Source: Sesamum alatum
Lineage: Eukaryota; Streptophyta; Magnoliopsida; Lamiales; Pedaliaceae
Assembly: GCA_034509735.1 (NCBI GenBank)
Contig: JACGWO010000007.1
Location: 2,542,001 to 2,606,000, forward strand
Direction: 5' to 3'
Length of the DNA stretch: 64,000 nucleotides
Under the pieces are notes generated by a model. The model worked only from the letters and a program-made list of their open reading frames with translations. It was not told where the DNA came from and searched no databases. Positions 46,066-60,375 of this stretch are shown here, piece by piece (positions within the stretch are counted from its first letter, which is position 1; each line of letters begins with the position of its first letter). Position numbers and translations under genes: made by a program.

Positions 46066-49000
46066 ATGGGCTCCCAAGGAGGTTTCGGGCAGTCCAAAGA
46101 GTTCCTGGACCTCATCAAATCCATCGGCGAGGCCCGATCGAAAGCGGAGGAAGACCGCATTGTATTACGCGAAATTGAAACCCTGAAAGTCCGGCTAAAT
46201 GATCCAAATACCTCGAAGTTCAAGCACAAGGAGTACGTAATCCGACTACTCTACGTCGAGGTGCTCGGCCATGATGCCTCCTTTGGGTACATTCACGCCG
46301 TTAAAATGACGCATGATGAGAATTTACACTTGAAAAGAACTGGATATTTGGCAGTGACTTTGTTTTTGAATGAGGATCATGATTTGATTATTCTCATTGT
46401 GAATACGATACAGAAGGACTTGAAGAGCGATAATTATTTGGTGGTTTGCGCAGCTTTGAATGCAGTGTGTAGGTTGATTAATGAGGAGACTATTCCGGCG
46501 GTTTTGCCGCAAGTGGTGGAGTTATTGGGTCATCAGAAGGAGGCGGTGAGGAAAAAAGCCGTGATGGCGCTTCACCGGTTTTATCAGAAGTCGCCTGGGT
46601 CGGTTTCCCATCTCATTTCCCATTTCCGCAAGGTGCACATTTCTTTATTTTTAGATGTATGCACGGTTATGTGGATGTTTGGGTGCAAAATATTGAGTTA
46701 ATTAGGCAGTGATTGTTTGTGATTTCTCCTAATCTTATCTTAATTGGGAAAAGCTAGATGAGATGGGTTATTATCTTAGTTGGGAAAGGCGAGATGAGAT
46801 AGGTTTTAGATGACATGGAAGGAATTTTTGAATGTTTATTTTGATGGTTTGATAAAATTGAACGATGATAGTTGACGTGGTTTGTAGAAGGTGTTAAGTA
46901 AAAAAGAAAGTAATAATTATAATTGATATGATATTTTCTATTGAGAGTAGTGAAATGTGTTTGTGATGTGTTCTGAAAAAGATCACACAAACACGTTTTT
47001 GAACGAAAAAAATTTCATGAGATGAGATGAAATTTGGAATTTTTCTTACAAGCAAGCAAAGCCTTGTTTGTCCTTTTCTTTTTTGTTTTTCTACTGGATA
47101 TGCTGTAGTTGTCGACTTGTCGTTTAGTAATTTATAGATGGAAATGTTTGGATTCATTGCTGGATGCACTCTAGGAGAGATAATGGAATGGTCCGTTTGG
47201 GTATTGTACTTTTGAACAGTTATAGCTGGTAAAAGGTTGAGGTTTTCAAATTTTAGATTTTGACTTGGCCTTGAGTGTATAATCCATATGAGGTAGACAT
47301 GTTTTGCCCAAAAAAAGATTATATGTGTGGTTGTGTATTATATGGTTCATGCTCATGTATTCTCCAGTGGCATGATGTCACAAGAATGCACTCTCAGAAG
47401 GACTAAACAGATCCTATAGAGAACCAAAGCATTATGCAATGATTTATTGCATTTATAAGCTCTTAATAACTTCAATTCAGAAGAAAAATGGAAATTTTTG
47501 TGAGCTGCTTTGTTGCCTACTGGTGGTCTAGGATTTCTCGCGGCTGATATAGCATAAAGTTTTGAAATTCTTGTCTTGTACTTATTTAGTTGCACATTTC
47601 TCAATCAAGTTATACAACACTTCACGATTTCAGTATTTTATATTTCTAATAATGAGAGACGATATCTGTGAATAATTTACTACATAATCAAAATGGACAT
47701 TTTGCAAGATGGAGAGAGCACTGCACTGGTCTGACAGCGCATGCCGATTGTACAGAGGTTTTTTAAGGGAAACATGATAATATAGATGATATAGTGATAT
47801 TTGTGATCTATGTTTCTGTTCATTTTCATGTGCATGAAATAAACGCTCTTGGTTTCTGGAAGTAATCATTTCTTGTTTCCGAACAAAATGTTGTTGCAGA
47901 GGCTTAGTGATAATGATCCTGGTGTTATGGGTGCAGCCCTTTGCCCTCTTTTTGATCTTATTATGATTGATGTTAACTCATATAAAGATCTGGTGGTTAG
48001 TTTTGTCAACATACTTAAGCAAGTAGCTGAACGGAGACTGCCCAAGAGTTATGATTATCATCAGATGCCTGCTCCATTCATTCAGGTGAGTGTAACTTCT
48101 CTTCCCCTAATGTCTATCCAATATGACATAGGGCACTTTCGTTCAAGTTATTTTGTTTAATTGCAGGATGAGATTATATTTATGGGTGTCTATATGTTGT
48201 GAAATGTGGAGGAAAATGGTAAAAGTGGGAAAAGATTAAGTGCAGTTGAAATGGATCGTTGGGTTAATGAGGGAAAAACATAGCTTTTTGAAGTTTTGGC
48301 TTCTGTAAAAGAGTTGTGTGATTCCTCCCTTTATCCATATCAACTTCATCAAGTTCAGGGTCCATATTTTAGTACAACTCTTCTTAGAAGAAAGTCCTTT
48401 TTGAAAAATACTTACTGTTATAGCCCAGAAGGTTTTTAAATAGGATTTTTGTGTTTAAGTTGAAGAAAATGTTAATGCTGTCTTTGCAAATGGAAATAGA
48501 TATAGACTTAAAAAGGTTGTAATTTTCTGGGATTTAAATTACTTTATACCCTGGCAATTATATTGCAGAGTCAATATCCCATGCAATGATTATTTCTCCA
48601 TTAATAGGAAAAATGTTTTTGAGAAGCATAGTTAACATCTTGCCATGTCTTGACGTATGAAGTGTCTAGAGGAATTCTTCGACTTACATTGAACTTAATG
48701 TTTTTCCTGCTATCGTTTCTGGGTATATAGCTCTTCACCTTTGTCATTTTCATTCTTTAAACAGCTTTCTTTCCTCTCCTAGTAAGACTAAGCTAAATAA
48801 CGAGCTTTTCTATTAATTCTTTGGTGCGGGATTTGTATAATGCAGGCCAGTTTCAAAAGCATAGTCATGAGGTTGCTTCATTGCATATGCACGCTAGGAT
48901 CCTCCTTTTTCCCTGCTCTTTTCCTTTCTTGGAGAGAGGATTATATGTTGACAACTCCCTGCGTCTGCCACACATATATGCTTGCTATATATTAGATATG

Positions 49001-49682
49001 TTCCCTTGAATATATATGTTAGATCTGCATGAATGCATCATATGCTTGCACATGCATCTTTTTCTCATGGCACTTGGAAAGGTAATTCATTGCGGAGGAC
49101 GTGGATGACTATATAGACGTAGGCTTTTACATGGAAGACTACCTACGTTTCTCCACTTTGTCATTATTGTATCTGTTCACGAATTGTAAATAATTTTCTC
49201 CTTTTGTTTACAGATCAAATTGTTGAAAATATTGGCCCTACTGGGTAATGGTGACAAAAAGGCCAGTGAACAAATGTATACAGTTGTAGGTGACATAATG
49301 ACAAAATGTCATTCAACAAGTAATATAGGGAATGCGGTTCTTTATGAGTGCATTTGCTGTGTTTCCTCACTACATCCCAATCCAAAGTTGCTTGGAGCTG
49401 CCGCTGATGCCATTTCAAAATTTCTGAAAGTCTGTAGTCTGCAACTTATTTTCATTTTCAGATTTCAGTTTTCTTTTTCTTTATGTTCTAATTTAACATT
49501 TGTGTCTGATTGACAGAGTGACAGCCACAATCTGAAATATCTCGGTATTGATGCTCTTAGTCGGCTAATAAAGATAAGCCCAGAAGTAGCTGAGCAGCAC
49601 CAACTGGCTGTCATTGATTGCTTAGAGGTGAGAGATATTCTTCTATTGTATTAAGTGGAAGAGGATGGTCTTTGATTTGATG

Positions 49683-49718
<36 letters not shown>

Positions 49719-52700
49719 GTTTTGTTTTTGGTTTTTTTTTTTTTTTGGGGGGGGGGGGGGTAATTGATTTCGTATCGCTGATTACACTGTTGGACCGGGG
49801 TCGCTTTTCTTTAGTTTTATATCATACTTGTCCTACTCTTCTTAAATACCTAACTAGTAGCAGTAGCTTTCTTTGTATAGATTTACTGCCTATTTTGCTA
49901 CTTTATTTTACAATGTCCAATAGAATCTGCTTGCCTCTGTACGCCAATCAACATTCCCTCCTGTGCTCCTCATTCTGTTGGCATTTGGAGATCTCACACC
50001 TGGACGAGGTTATACAAGTTGTTAAAATTTGCACTTTGCACATTTACACTTGCAGAATTATAATTGGGGCAGTGAAGCTTGAATTTTGAGTCCAAACTTG
50101 TGATTTTTGTTACAGTCAGCTTTCATAAGAATTTTGTTTTGCTTGTACTGTTAGATAAAGATGCAAAACAGGAGTATTGCCCTGAACACACAAGTGTCTG
50201 CCAACATACTACTGTACATAATATTTCTTTTCCTTCATCAAATGATACACAGAACTTATTTTCTGTATATGGAGACGCATTTAAGTGCCAGAATTGTCAA
50301 TTCACATGGGATTGGTTTGACAAGTGTCCGATTTTTTTGTGATGGTGTTCTCAACCGCAGGCGTATTCTGCTTGCCAAAAGGTCAATGTTAGTAGATTTA
50401 ACTTCATAGCGAAAGTTGTCCAAATTTTGAAGAGCATTTTGCCTGGACAATTTAGTGATCAATATGAAGACTGAAAGGAGGAAGATGGAGGTATAAAGAC
50501 TATTACTTATGTGGTTAGCCATTAGCCATTATCTAAGAGAGGTGGGTTGAGAACAGAGGCATGGAAATGGGTCACCAGGAAACGTCAATCAAACCGGCAG
50601 TGGTTAATTTGTACTCCTTGTCTTTGGACCAGCAGTGCCATCAGGGAAAGAAGGAGGTTGCGTTGTAGGCTATTCAAAAGTAGCCTTGCCTCAATTCGTG
50701 GGCAGAAAATGTTGGGTGTTATCTTGAGCTAAGCAACTAGGAAGTACATGGAACTAAGTTTTGTACGGAAAGGCATGACGACAAGAGAAAAAAAGAATAT
50801 ATAGGGTACAAATTCAGAGAGTTGAAGCAGGATTAGGAACTTACAGTGTAGATTTTAGACATGTTTGATATGTTTTGTTTTGTATCATCTTTTTGGTTGT
50901 GGACAGGGTAGCTTGTATTGCTGTTAGGTGAGTCAAATAAAGTTGCCTTGGGCACTGGGAAAAGAATAAAGACAGCTTCTAGCTCATAATCTTGGTTGTC
51001 AGTTACAACTCTTTTTCATGGTCTGACGAGGATGTTGTCAAAATTAGTTTCATATTGATTTGTCTGATCTCCCACTCTCTTAAGCAAAGATAAGTTTGTT
51101 CTTTTCCTTGAAATCCATCTCGATATTTTTGTAGGTAAAGAGTAGTTGGCTCTACATTTTTCCTTGTAATTTTGTTTTGATGTGTTAATGACAACGGGTA
51201 TGAATGAGTTTGTCCTTCATTTCAACTTCAGTCTAATGTCTGGCATGCTTCATGATATAGGACCCAGATGACACCCTAAAGCGCAAGACATTTGAACTGC
51301 TCTATAAAATGACCAAATCATCAAATGTCGAAGTAATTGTGGACCGTATGATTGACTACATGATAAGGATCAATGATAACCATTACAAAACTGAAATAGC
51401 ATCCAGATGTGTCGAACTGGCAGAACAATTTGCACCAAGCAACCAATGGTTTATACAGGTTATTTTCCTTGTTCTCTTCCATGAGTTTTTCTCATGACCT
51501 TACTTTTATATTTATGGAGTTTCTGATTTTCCCCATCTTTTTCCTGTGTTCTATTGGCCAGACCATGAATAAAGTATTTGAGCACGCAGGGGACCTGGTG
51601 AATACCAAAGTTGCACATAACTTGATGCGTCTGATGGCTGAGGGTTTTGGGGAGGCTGATGATTCTGCAGATAGTCAGCTTAGATCATCAGCAGTATGTT
51701 TCCCTTTTTGATCTAAGTTGGTTCTTTTCCATGCATTTGGTGACTGTTTACATAATCATACACTATCATATTCTAAAATCATTTTTTGCATTCAAATCCT
51801 TTCTTCTTGCTTGAGTTTTATTTAACGGAATTTGCAGTGTAGTTTATTGCTCGAAACTTAAAGATGTTGATGTGCTAGTAAACTACTCTCCTTGCTATGC
51901 ATGGCCTCAGGATAGTAATATCATTTTTGTACATTTAAACTTTGTTATGTTGTCTGTTTCCTTTTTCCGTAGCGCATGAGTTCAAGTTGGGAACAGAGAG
52001 CAAAGATTTCCCTTGAGAACAATAAATTTTAGGAGAAATTACACAAAATGCCTTAAAATAAGCTTCAGCAGAAAAAAATCAATGGAAATGTTTTTAAATA
52101 AAAAAAGTTCACTCCTGGGTACACCCAACTATTCGTTTGACAAAGCCCATCATTTAACCTTTATGGTACACATATTAGGCCCAGTGATTCGTTGATTAGA
52201 TTATGTTGGCGTCCTAGATTCAGAAACTAATGAATGTTCTTTTATTCAAAATTTTTCTTGGGGTTTTCAAATTGATATATTATGTAACTTGCAATATTAA
52301 TTTTAACTTCTGAAATTTTTGGTATTTTCTAAAAACAATTTCTTTTTTTAAGTTAATGAATATGTTTTGCTCTTGCTAAGGCTTTTACTTAGAATTTGCA
52401 TTATCATTTGGTGCAGGTGGAGTCATATCTTCGAATTATGGGAGAGCCAAAACTTCCCTCTGCATTTCTTCAAGTATGTTATATCACCTCTTATCTTCCA
52501 TCTCCTCTTATTTTTTCTTCTTCATGTCATTGCTTGGTTCCTGCCTTTTTGTTTTTGCTCAACCTTCCTCTGTTCATTGCTGCTGTTTTTATGTTTTGTT
52601 GCCTTTTTGTTCTCTCAATTGCTCCATGGTTTGCTTACATTTATTTTGCAGGTCATTTGTTGGGTCTTGGGGGAATACGGGACTGCAGATGGAAAGTATT

Positions 52701-55700
52701 CTGCCTCATATATCACCGGAAAGTTGTGCGATGTAGCAGAGGCACATTCGACTGATGACACAATTAAAGTAGGTATCTAGTTTATCATGGTATGGCTCCT
52801 GTTTTATTTTGAAGTTATATTTTGAGTAAATCATGTCTACCCATTCTGCTGGAAGGTCTATGGGATGTATGTTAAAGAAGTTAGATATAATAATGCTTTT
52901 GGGCTGATTATCTTTTGTATAGTTTCTCAATTTTGCGAAGTAAAGATATCTGGTTTTGATTAAAATATTTCATGGACCCCCAAATTTTAGGTCTTTGTCA
53001 ACATGCTCATAGCTTTGCCTTTTAGTCTCTACAAACCATATTTAGGAGTTATCATGGATTCAAAAGTAACAACTTATAGTAAGAACACTGTTAGCAGTAT
53101 TTGCAATATCCTCCCACCATTAAAGCCGCAGTTTTCCTTTTGCCAATGCCTTTCAGTTTATCAAGTGTACAATCTCCCTAACCTATTGATTACTTGAATT
53201 CATTTCTAGCAGCAATTTATAAGTTGATTTGTTATTGCACTCAAATGATGTTTGGTCTGTGAATTCTAATTGCTTTCATCTTGCTTTTTGTGAAGGCATA
53301 TGCAGTAACAGCACTTATGAAGATATATTCATTTGAGATAGCAGCTGGGAGAAAAGTTGACATACTACCCGAGGTAAGCTATTTATACTATCTAGGGTGG
53401 CTTTGACATTCTAAGTTTGTGCAATTGTAATTCTCTCTTTGCTGGAATGCAGGTGCTAGTATGATGATGACTTGCAACTTAAAATTTCTTGTGCTTTTCA
53501 TATATATATTTAAACTGCTTTGATTTACTATGCATCCAAAATTTCCTTGATAACGATATCTATGCTGTTATTATACCTATTTTATCTTATCCTAGATCTG
53601 GCTATTCATATCATCTCTGCTAGAGTATTCGATGCAAGCCCTTGTCCTTTTTATTTCTAATTTGATGAAGTAATCGCATGCTGAAATTATCTTTTTGCTG
53701 GGATGAGCCTAAACATCTGGTTTCTACCTGCTATCGTAATAACTAATGACATTGATAGATGAATTCAATCTCAAAAGGAAAATATTGCACATATGCTTGA
53801 AGCCTTACTTAACAGTGCTGTCGTTTCTACTCCTTGATAAGGTGCTCTAAGAATGCGATCTGGCAGACTAATTCACATATATGCAATTGTGGCCCAATTA
53901 ATGTTCCGTGGAAAGACATTATATAATAAACTTCTGGTCTGGTCGGATATTAGAAGAATTTCAGAAGTGAACTTGATGGGCTGTGTTGTTAATATTCCTC
54001 AATTATATATGGATCTTAAAGTTCATTTTTAAATTTGGTTGGAAGTGGAACCTTTTCCTTATGCAGAAAACTTTGCATATACCAGGAGATACAAAAGGTT
54101 CCTCAAGCTTAAGGTTTTCTCGGCTGTTGTGGACTGAATAATTTCTTGCTATATCTTAAACATGTTTGTACTTGAGTCAGAGAAATATTATTTATCGTTA
54201 CAGATACTATTCTTTCATGTGAAATGTTGTTAATACTTCTTAGGCTGTTCTAGAATATATTTTCTTCTTAGACTGTTATTACTTGAAACTATTAGGCTCT
54301 GTCATTACTTGGAAAAATAGAAAGGATTTTCAAACTGTTGATATCTTGATGCAGTGCCTATCTTTAGTAGAAGAAATGTTAGCTTCCCACTCAACAGATC
54401 TGCGACAGCGTGCCTATGAGCTTCAAGCAATCCTTGGTTTAGATGCTCATGCTGTTGAGAAAATATTGCCCATGGACTCCACTTGCGAGGATATTGAGGT
54501 AATATTTGCCAACAGAATAAAATTCTAGTCCTTCAGCTTTTGCACTGGTCTCAGAATAATATTATATCTGACATGTTCATGAGCTAGACTGGTGTTTGAT
54601 GCAACAATTCTTTCTAAACTCTCTTAGATAGAGATTTGTCGGACCATGTTAATGTTCTTTTGTTAAATCTTAAAATTCTTACACCATCATATGTGACAAA
54701 GAATTTGTACAGTAGCTTGCTTGTCTTGGAAACGGCTGAAGATCTGTATCCAGAAGATACTTGCAAAATAGAGATTGTTTGATACAGATTACCTTGTTAT
54801 TTCAGTTGTTATAACGAAGCCTCAATTCTCTTTACACACTTCTGAGGAGTCAGTTGTCTTTTCTATGAATTTGTAATTAACAGAAGTACGGAACTAAATG
54901 AGCATATCAATTAGCATGGTTAGGGGAACTTCTTGGTCGTTTGATTTCCAATAGTGTTCCTTGGAGTGTTAAGCATGGCCTCTTTGTCGACAAAATGAAA
55001 TATGACAAGAAAAAGAGAAAGTGATTTCCAGAAATGATGAATCTAGTCAACATTTGTTAGTTATTTGATAAGGAATATAGAATTTTTTTTTTCTGGATAT
55101 GTATTTCTCTTCTCCTTTCTTTATTAAGTACTCAGAACTGTCATAAGGATAATAAGCATTCTACAAAGACAGTTCATAGAGGATTTGTTGATCTTGCCTC
55201 ATGGTTTATGCGAGTTTAGATAAATTTTCTGGGTTCTAAAGTCTTCCTTAACTTGCAATGCATTTTCTCTCTCCAGTTCTTGGGGTACTATAAAACTTTT
55301 TTTAAAAGGGGAGTGATCTATTCTTTCTTTCCCATGCTACCTTGCAGTTAAAATCGAACAGAGCAAGAGCCACATATGAAAGTTTTTAATTGATGGATGC
55401 TTATGATATATGTTTTATTTTTGCAGGTCGACAAAAATCTTTCTTTTCTTCATGGTTATGTCCAACAAGCATTGGAAAATGGTGCTCAGCCTTACATCCC
55501 TGAGAGTGAACGCGTTGGAGCATCAAACATTAGCAACTTCAAGAGTCAACAAGATCATGAACCCTCAACACATACTCTTAGGTTTGAGGCCTATGAGCTA
55601 CCGAAACCGTCACTGCCGCCAAACATTCCTCCTGTACTAGCATCCTCAACTGAAATTGTCCCTGTCCCAGAGCTACCTAGTGTTGCAGATATCCTCCAGA

Positions 55701-56476
55701 CTGCTCCATCTGCATCTGATGCTCGGTCGTCAGAACTGAAGCTACGACTTGATGGGGTTCAAAGGAAGTGGGGTCGCCCTGCTTATTCCTCTGTCACACC
55801 ATCTACTTCGAGCAATAATACTGTGAATGTTCAGAATGAGGCAACACAGCGTGACTCAGCGGGCAGTTCCAACTCAAAAGTACGTGATGCATCTTATGAC
55901 TCAAAAATACAGCAAGTAGAGGTTCCACCTGAAAAGCAACAACTGGCGGCTTCACTTTTTGGGGGTGCATCAAAATCTGAGAGAAGACAGTCTTCTATCC
56001 AGAAGATGCCCAAATCGCAGAATCAAGCTGCAGATACATCTCATGTGCCCAAGGCTGCAGCTTCTCGTCCTCCTACTGTAAAGACATCCCAACCTCCTCC
56101 AGACTTGCTTGACTTGAGCGAACCATCCATTACAAGTAGTGCACCATCTATAGATCCTTTCAAGCAACTGGAAGGTCTTCTTGATCTTACACAAGATACA
56201 ACCTCACAAACTGCTGGTGGAGTTGGTGGAACTGAGGCACCCGAGTTTTCTCTCTTTGCAGACATGTCTTTGAGTGTCCAGAGTGATAGTGCTGCCAATT
56301 CAATCTCAAATGTTTCCGACAGAAACGGTCTTGGTGGGACTACAATCGAGAATTTGGTAAAATCAAATAAGGGACCAAATTTGAAGGAAGCTTTGGAAAG
56401 GGACGCGGTTGTAAGGCAAGTGGGTGTGACACCATCAGGTCAGAACCCCAACTTATTTAAGGACTTGCTTGGCTAA
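46066..56476 (+). CDS. AP4E: AP-4 complex subunit epsilon, eleven exons
   Basis: Exons: 46066-46632, 47900-48085, 49214-49429, 49517-49627, 51261-51458, 51562-51693, 52417-52473, 52652-52768, 53296-53373, 54355-54498, 55427-56476. All ten introns are phase 0 with GT-AG ends (intron 3 has a weak GTCTGT donor). The product is 951 aa, close to Arabidopsis AP-4 epsilon. It starts MGSQGGFGQSKEFLDLIKSI. Residues 1-602 form the adaptin N-terminal alpha-solenoid (VKMTHDENLHLKRTGYLAVT, RLPKSYDYHQMPAPFIQ, CVELAEQFAPSNQWFIQ). Residues 603-951 are the hinge and tail, with ALRFEAYELPKPS-like (here TLRFEAYELPKPS), KLRLDGVQRKWGRP and LAASLFGG blocks and a terminal NLFKDLLG. AP-4 sorts cargo at the trans-Golgi network toward vacuoles (family knowledge). 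No frame break. Last gene of the conserved block. Confidence 0.97.
49686..49761. repeat. CT, T and G homopolymer tract in AP4E intron 4
   Basis: A CTCTCT run (49687-49714) is followed by T-rich sequence, then a run of T and about 14 G ending near 49760. Low complexity within a 1.6-kb intron. Confidence 0.85.
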
Positions 56477-57206
56477 ACTGTGAAAACCCTGCATCCATGC
56501 TTTATCTCTCTGTTCCTCGACAAGGCTGTCTAAGGTAGGAGGATTCAACTCAATAAAACCAGCCCATAACGTCTCCCCCGAACGGCACGTCTAGAAAAAT
56601 CAGGTGTACTTAGTATTGGTGCAGGAGATCATATATACTGTACGCAGAAATACAGTGAGAATTAGATATAGGGTTTCTCGAACTGTTCATAGAGCTTTCT
56701 TGTGTATCCTTTTGACCCGAGTTTTTGAAGCATTGGATTCAATCGGTATTGGAAGGAGGCAAGCTGCGCTGTTAAGCCTTATGCTGTTGTGAATTTGTGA
56801 TTTTCATTTTAGATGATTACATCAGACTCATGAGGTTTGATATAATTACAAATACCTGATTTATACCGCGAGGGGAAATGAGTTCTACCCAAATTGGCTA
56901 TTGTTTTACTGATGAAAATGATACCTTGGGCTTAATTAGTATACGCCCTTTCCGCAATCACAGGGGTATTTGTAATGAACATAAAATATAAGAGCGTGTA
57001 TTTTGTGTATTTGTAATTTCTTTAATGGTTCACATTTTGATTGATATAAATAAATAATTCATATCTAACTTGATTTAAGTATCAACAAATTTTTGGGCCG
57101 GCCCGTTAATAAGTCCAAATGTATTGGCCTCTATTGGGCCTAAATTTAAACACTACCAATCTCCGTGGGATCTTATCTTGGTGGCCAATGGGCTACGTAA
57201 CTAATT
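56477..57206 (+). other. AP4E 3' UTR and downstream DNA
   Basis: AATAAA at about 56552 is a candidate polyadenylation signal 80 bases after the stop. From about 56815 sequence resembling one arm of the GGTAAATTACAG MITE family appears. No second gene seen. Confidence 0.45.
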
Positions 57207-57461
57207 GGGTAAATTACAGTGACGCATTTTGAAATTAGATCAAAATAAATGAACACTATTTTTTTTGTAAAATTACGGCTACATTCATGAGGTTATAATT
57301 GTATTACAACTACACTCATATTCAATAATAAAGCTTACACTAATACCCCGTGAAAAATATTACACTGACACTTCTTATGGGAGTCTAGTTGTAATTATGC
57401 AAAAGACAAGGGATGTTTGCGTAATTGAACCTAGCCTCAGGAGGTGTCAATGTAATTACCC
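57207..57461. mobile_element. Mutator-type MITE, GGGTAAATTACAG termini
   Basis: Starts GGGTAAATTACAGTGACGC and ends, inverted, GGGTAATTACATTGACACC. Flanking 9-mers TAACTAATT and TAACCAATT differ at one base. 255 bp, non-coding, related to 2358-2803. Confidence 0.7.
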
Positions 57462-58755
57462 TAACCAATTTATTATTTTCGCTTTTGATTCCAACTTTGT
57501 TGTGTGTAATGTCCGTTATATCCCTATTTTTTCTCCCTCTATTTTCATCCATACCTAAAAGTGCATTGATTACCATGACACATTATCGTACACTTTTCAT
57601 CAAACCAAGCAAAATTCTATCATCTAAAAAATTATCTTACAGAAAGTAAACATGATATTGCTTAGCAAATCCCATCTAATACGAACTTTAATCCAATTTT
57701 AGTCCAACAGCCATCAATCCTATATTGGCGGGTAAACATGGCCTTACTGGATACCACTTTTCCTTATGATTTGGGTTCAAGATTTTTTATGGGAGATTTT
57801 GTGTTTGAACTTGGTTGTGTGTAAAAGAGAAAAACAAAAAAATCCATTAATTATACATTGAAATAAAATAGTTTAAATAATATCATGTTAAATTAAAATA
57901 CATATTTCTTAAAAAAAGATATTACGGAATAAATGAATACTTATACATAATGACATTACGTGCTTCTCATCTTTTAGTGTTAAATTATTGATTTTTTTTT
58001 TTTTGAAATGTACTTACTGCATTAATTTTCAAAAAATGAAAATCAATGAACTTTTACCAAAAATATTTTAGTAATACCAAATGACTTGTTAAAAAAATAA
58101 AAACAATTATTGAGAAATACATTTCTTAATTAGACTTCTACTAAAAAAAAATGCTCACAAACACCCACTAAATATGATTATAAAGTATTGTAAGATTCAA
58201 ATCTAAGAAAAGCTCAAACTGACATTAATCCTAAAACTTAAGAGTAAATATAAAAATAATTATGGAAGAGACTGATTCTAAAAAATTAAGCAATACATCA
58301 GTTAGATCATTACACCCATACAACTAAGAATAATAAAATAATTACAATAAACTACGTCAACACAACTAAGAATGTTGGAGTAATTACAATAAACTCACAT
58401 AAAGTAAATAAAGAAATATCCACACGTTTGAGACTCGATTCCATGCTTCAGACTTGGTCATGAACCTCAACCTTAACCACTAAATCAATACATTATCGAT
58501 ATTATTTTATCTTTTCAATAATATTAACTTTGATAAAGTGGTTCAATAAGGACCATTGGATTGATAATAACATCCATGTAAATTTATTATACTCATATAG
58601 ATAGACTATCAAAACACTAAATCACATATAGTTTCATCATCATGTATTGATTCGACGAACTCACAATTTATACGAGTACAAACCCACATAAACAGCGTCG
58701 AATTTTCCACATTCAATAATTTTTTTTCAAACACTAAATTCAACAATTCTTTAGG
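57462..58755. other. AT-rich intergenic DNA, no gene seen
   Basis: No gene, RNA or clear mobile element recognised in this stretch. Confidence 0.45.
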
Positions 58756-59032
58756 TTTTTTTTTTTTTTTTAAAGTGAAAGTGATGAATATTTGTAATTG
58801 AACTAAATCAATTACAATCAACCCTGTCAACTATCAATCTCTAATAGAGACAATTACACCAATTATACATTGATCAACAATATTACATAAATGGAATCTA
58901 AACAACCCCTTTACTATAACAGTATACAAACAATCCTACTATACAGTAGAATATCATCCTACGTATTGATGGAGATTCAAACCTATAACCTCTAGGATTA
59001 TAGGACCTCAAATTTAATCACTAGGCCAAGAG
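58756..59032 (-). mobile_element. SINE, tRNA-derived, copy 3 (diverged)
   Basis: On the - strand: diverged A box (GGCCTAGTGATTAAATTTG), B box (AGGTTTGAATCTCC), the body mark TTGATAGTTGACAGGGTTG and a poly-A tail (T run at 58756-58771 on the + strand). Same layout as copies 1 and 2, more mutations. Confidence 0.7.
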
Positions 59033-59214
59033 ATTATTGATAATTCATAATTTGAGGAGTTGACTAATAAGAAATTGCCAAGTATCGCTGACTTTAAGAG
59101 GAACACAACGCCATAATTACCTTATTAAAAACAGTTGACCAAATAGAAAAGCGCCACGTGGCCATCTACATTATCAGTCGTGCATATAAATAAAACATTG
59201 ATCACATTAAAAAA

Positions 59215-59242
59215 TTAAAATAAAATAAAATAAAATAAAAAA
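59215..59242. repeat. (AAAAT)n microsatellite
   Basis: About five AAAAT units in an AT-rich context. Confidence 0.8.
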
Positions 59243-59689
59243 ATATTTGACTTAATTAGGGTTAGTAGCTCAAGAAAGGCAAGGCCTACTCCACTTACAC
59301 TCACCCGTAACTATTAATTGCTATTATAAAATAAATTAATTATTTATTCAATTGCGTACCATATATACCAATCCATTTATATTTTTCTTAAATAATTTTG
59401 ATATTACGTAAATTTAAAATTCATATAGGTTTAATTACGTTAACACTCTCTATGTTTAGATTTAAAAATACAAAAATATTCTATCAACCTTTATAAAATT
59501 ACAACGGCATTTCTTAAATTATAATATTATTTTATAAGGAGTAAATTCAAATAAATAAATGCATGCCACGTGGACGTATGTTTAAAATATAAATGGTGAG
59601 ATTTAAAAGTAATTCTGCATGCGCCCACGGATCTAGCGTTCTCCGACACACAAGTATGAGGGCTGGCAATTGCATGGTTGTATTCAAAA

Positions 59690-60375
59690 CTCTGCTCCCT
59701 TTATAATTTTGGTGTAATTATGCGTAAATTTTTTATGATTTAAAAAATCATATTTAGTACTTTTAGGGTTTGTTTCTGTCTGATAAATAAGTTCAGTCAT
59801 TAATTGAAATTCACCGAATTTATTGATATATGAGGGGGTCTACGTGTACCAGACTTCAGGGGAAGGGTGTGTGATTTATCCCTAATTTTAATGAAGAATT
59901 ACAGAGTCGTTTCTTGTGATTTTGTGTAATTATATATAGACTCTATGTGGTTTGAAAAATTATATTTAGTATTTTTGATGTGTGTTTTCGTCCAACAAAT
60001 AGATCACTCGTTACTCGAAATCCACGGAATTTGCTGATTAGCAAAAAAAGTTGAATGCAAATTCATATTTATCCTCGACTAAATTATTGGAGTTATGAAA
60101 GGTCTACCAAATTCTTTCTAATCAAACTACCTTATAGAGGTGAAGATGTACATCCTCATATGTAAGATCGTTCGATCAGAAAAATTCGATAAAGATGAAT
60201 TTTTATTTAAATTTTTTTTATCAATATTAACAAATTCGATAAATTTTAATGAATGAAAATATCTATTTGTTGGATATAAATAAATTTTAAGTGTACTAAA
60301 TATAATTTTTTAAATTATAAGAAGTCTCCTATAATTACCAGACATCAAGGGAGGATGCTGAAATCATCCTTTTTA
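59690..60375. repeat. Two degenerate GGGATAATTAC-type elements
   Basis: 59690-59885 and 59886-60375 each carry the family blocks (GTGTAATTAT, TTTAGTACTTTTAGGGTTTG, CACCGAATTTATTGATAT or diverged forms) with inverted counterparts. They lie side by side and are strongly mutated. Confidence 0.45.

Noticed and set aside
50079..50732. Open frames inside AP4E intron 4
   Set aside because: They lie between two perfectly joined phase-0 exons and have no homology that I can see.
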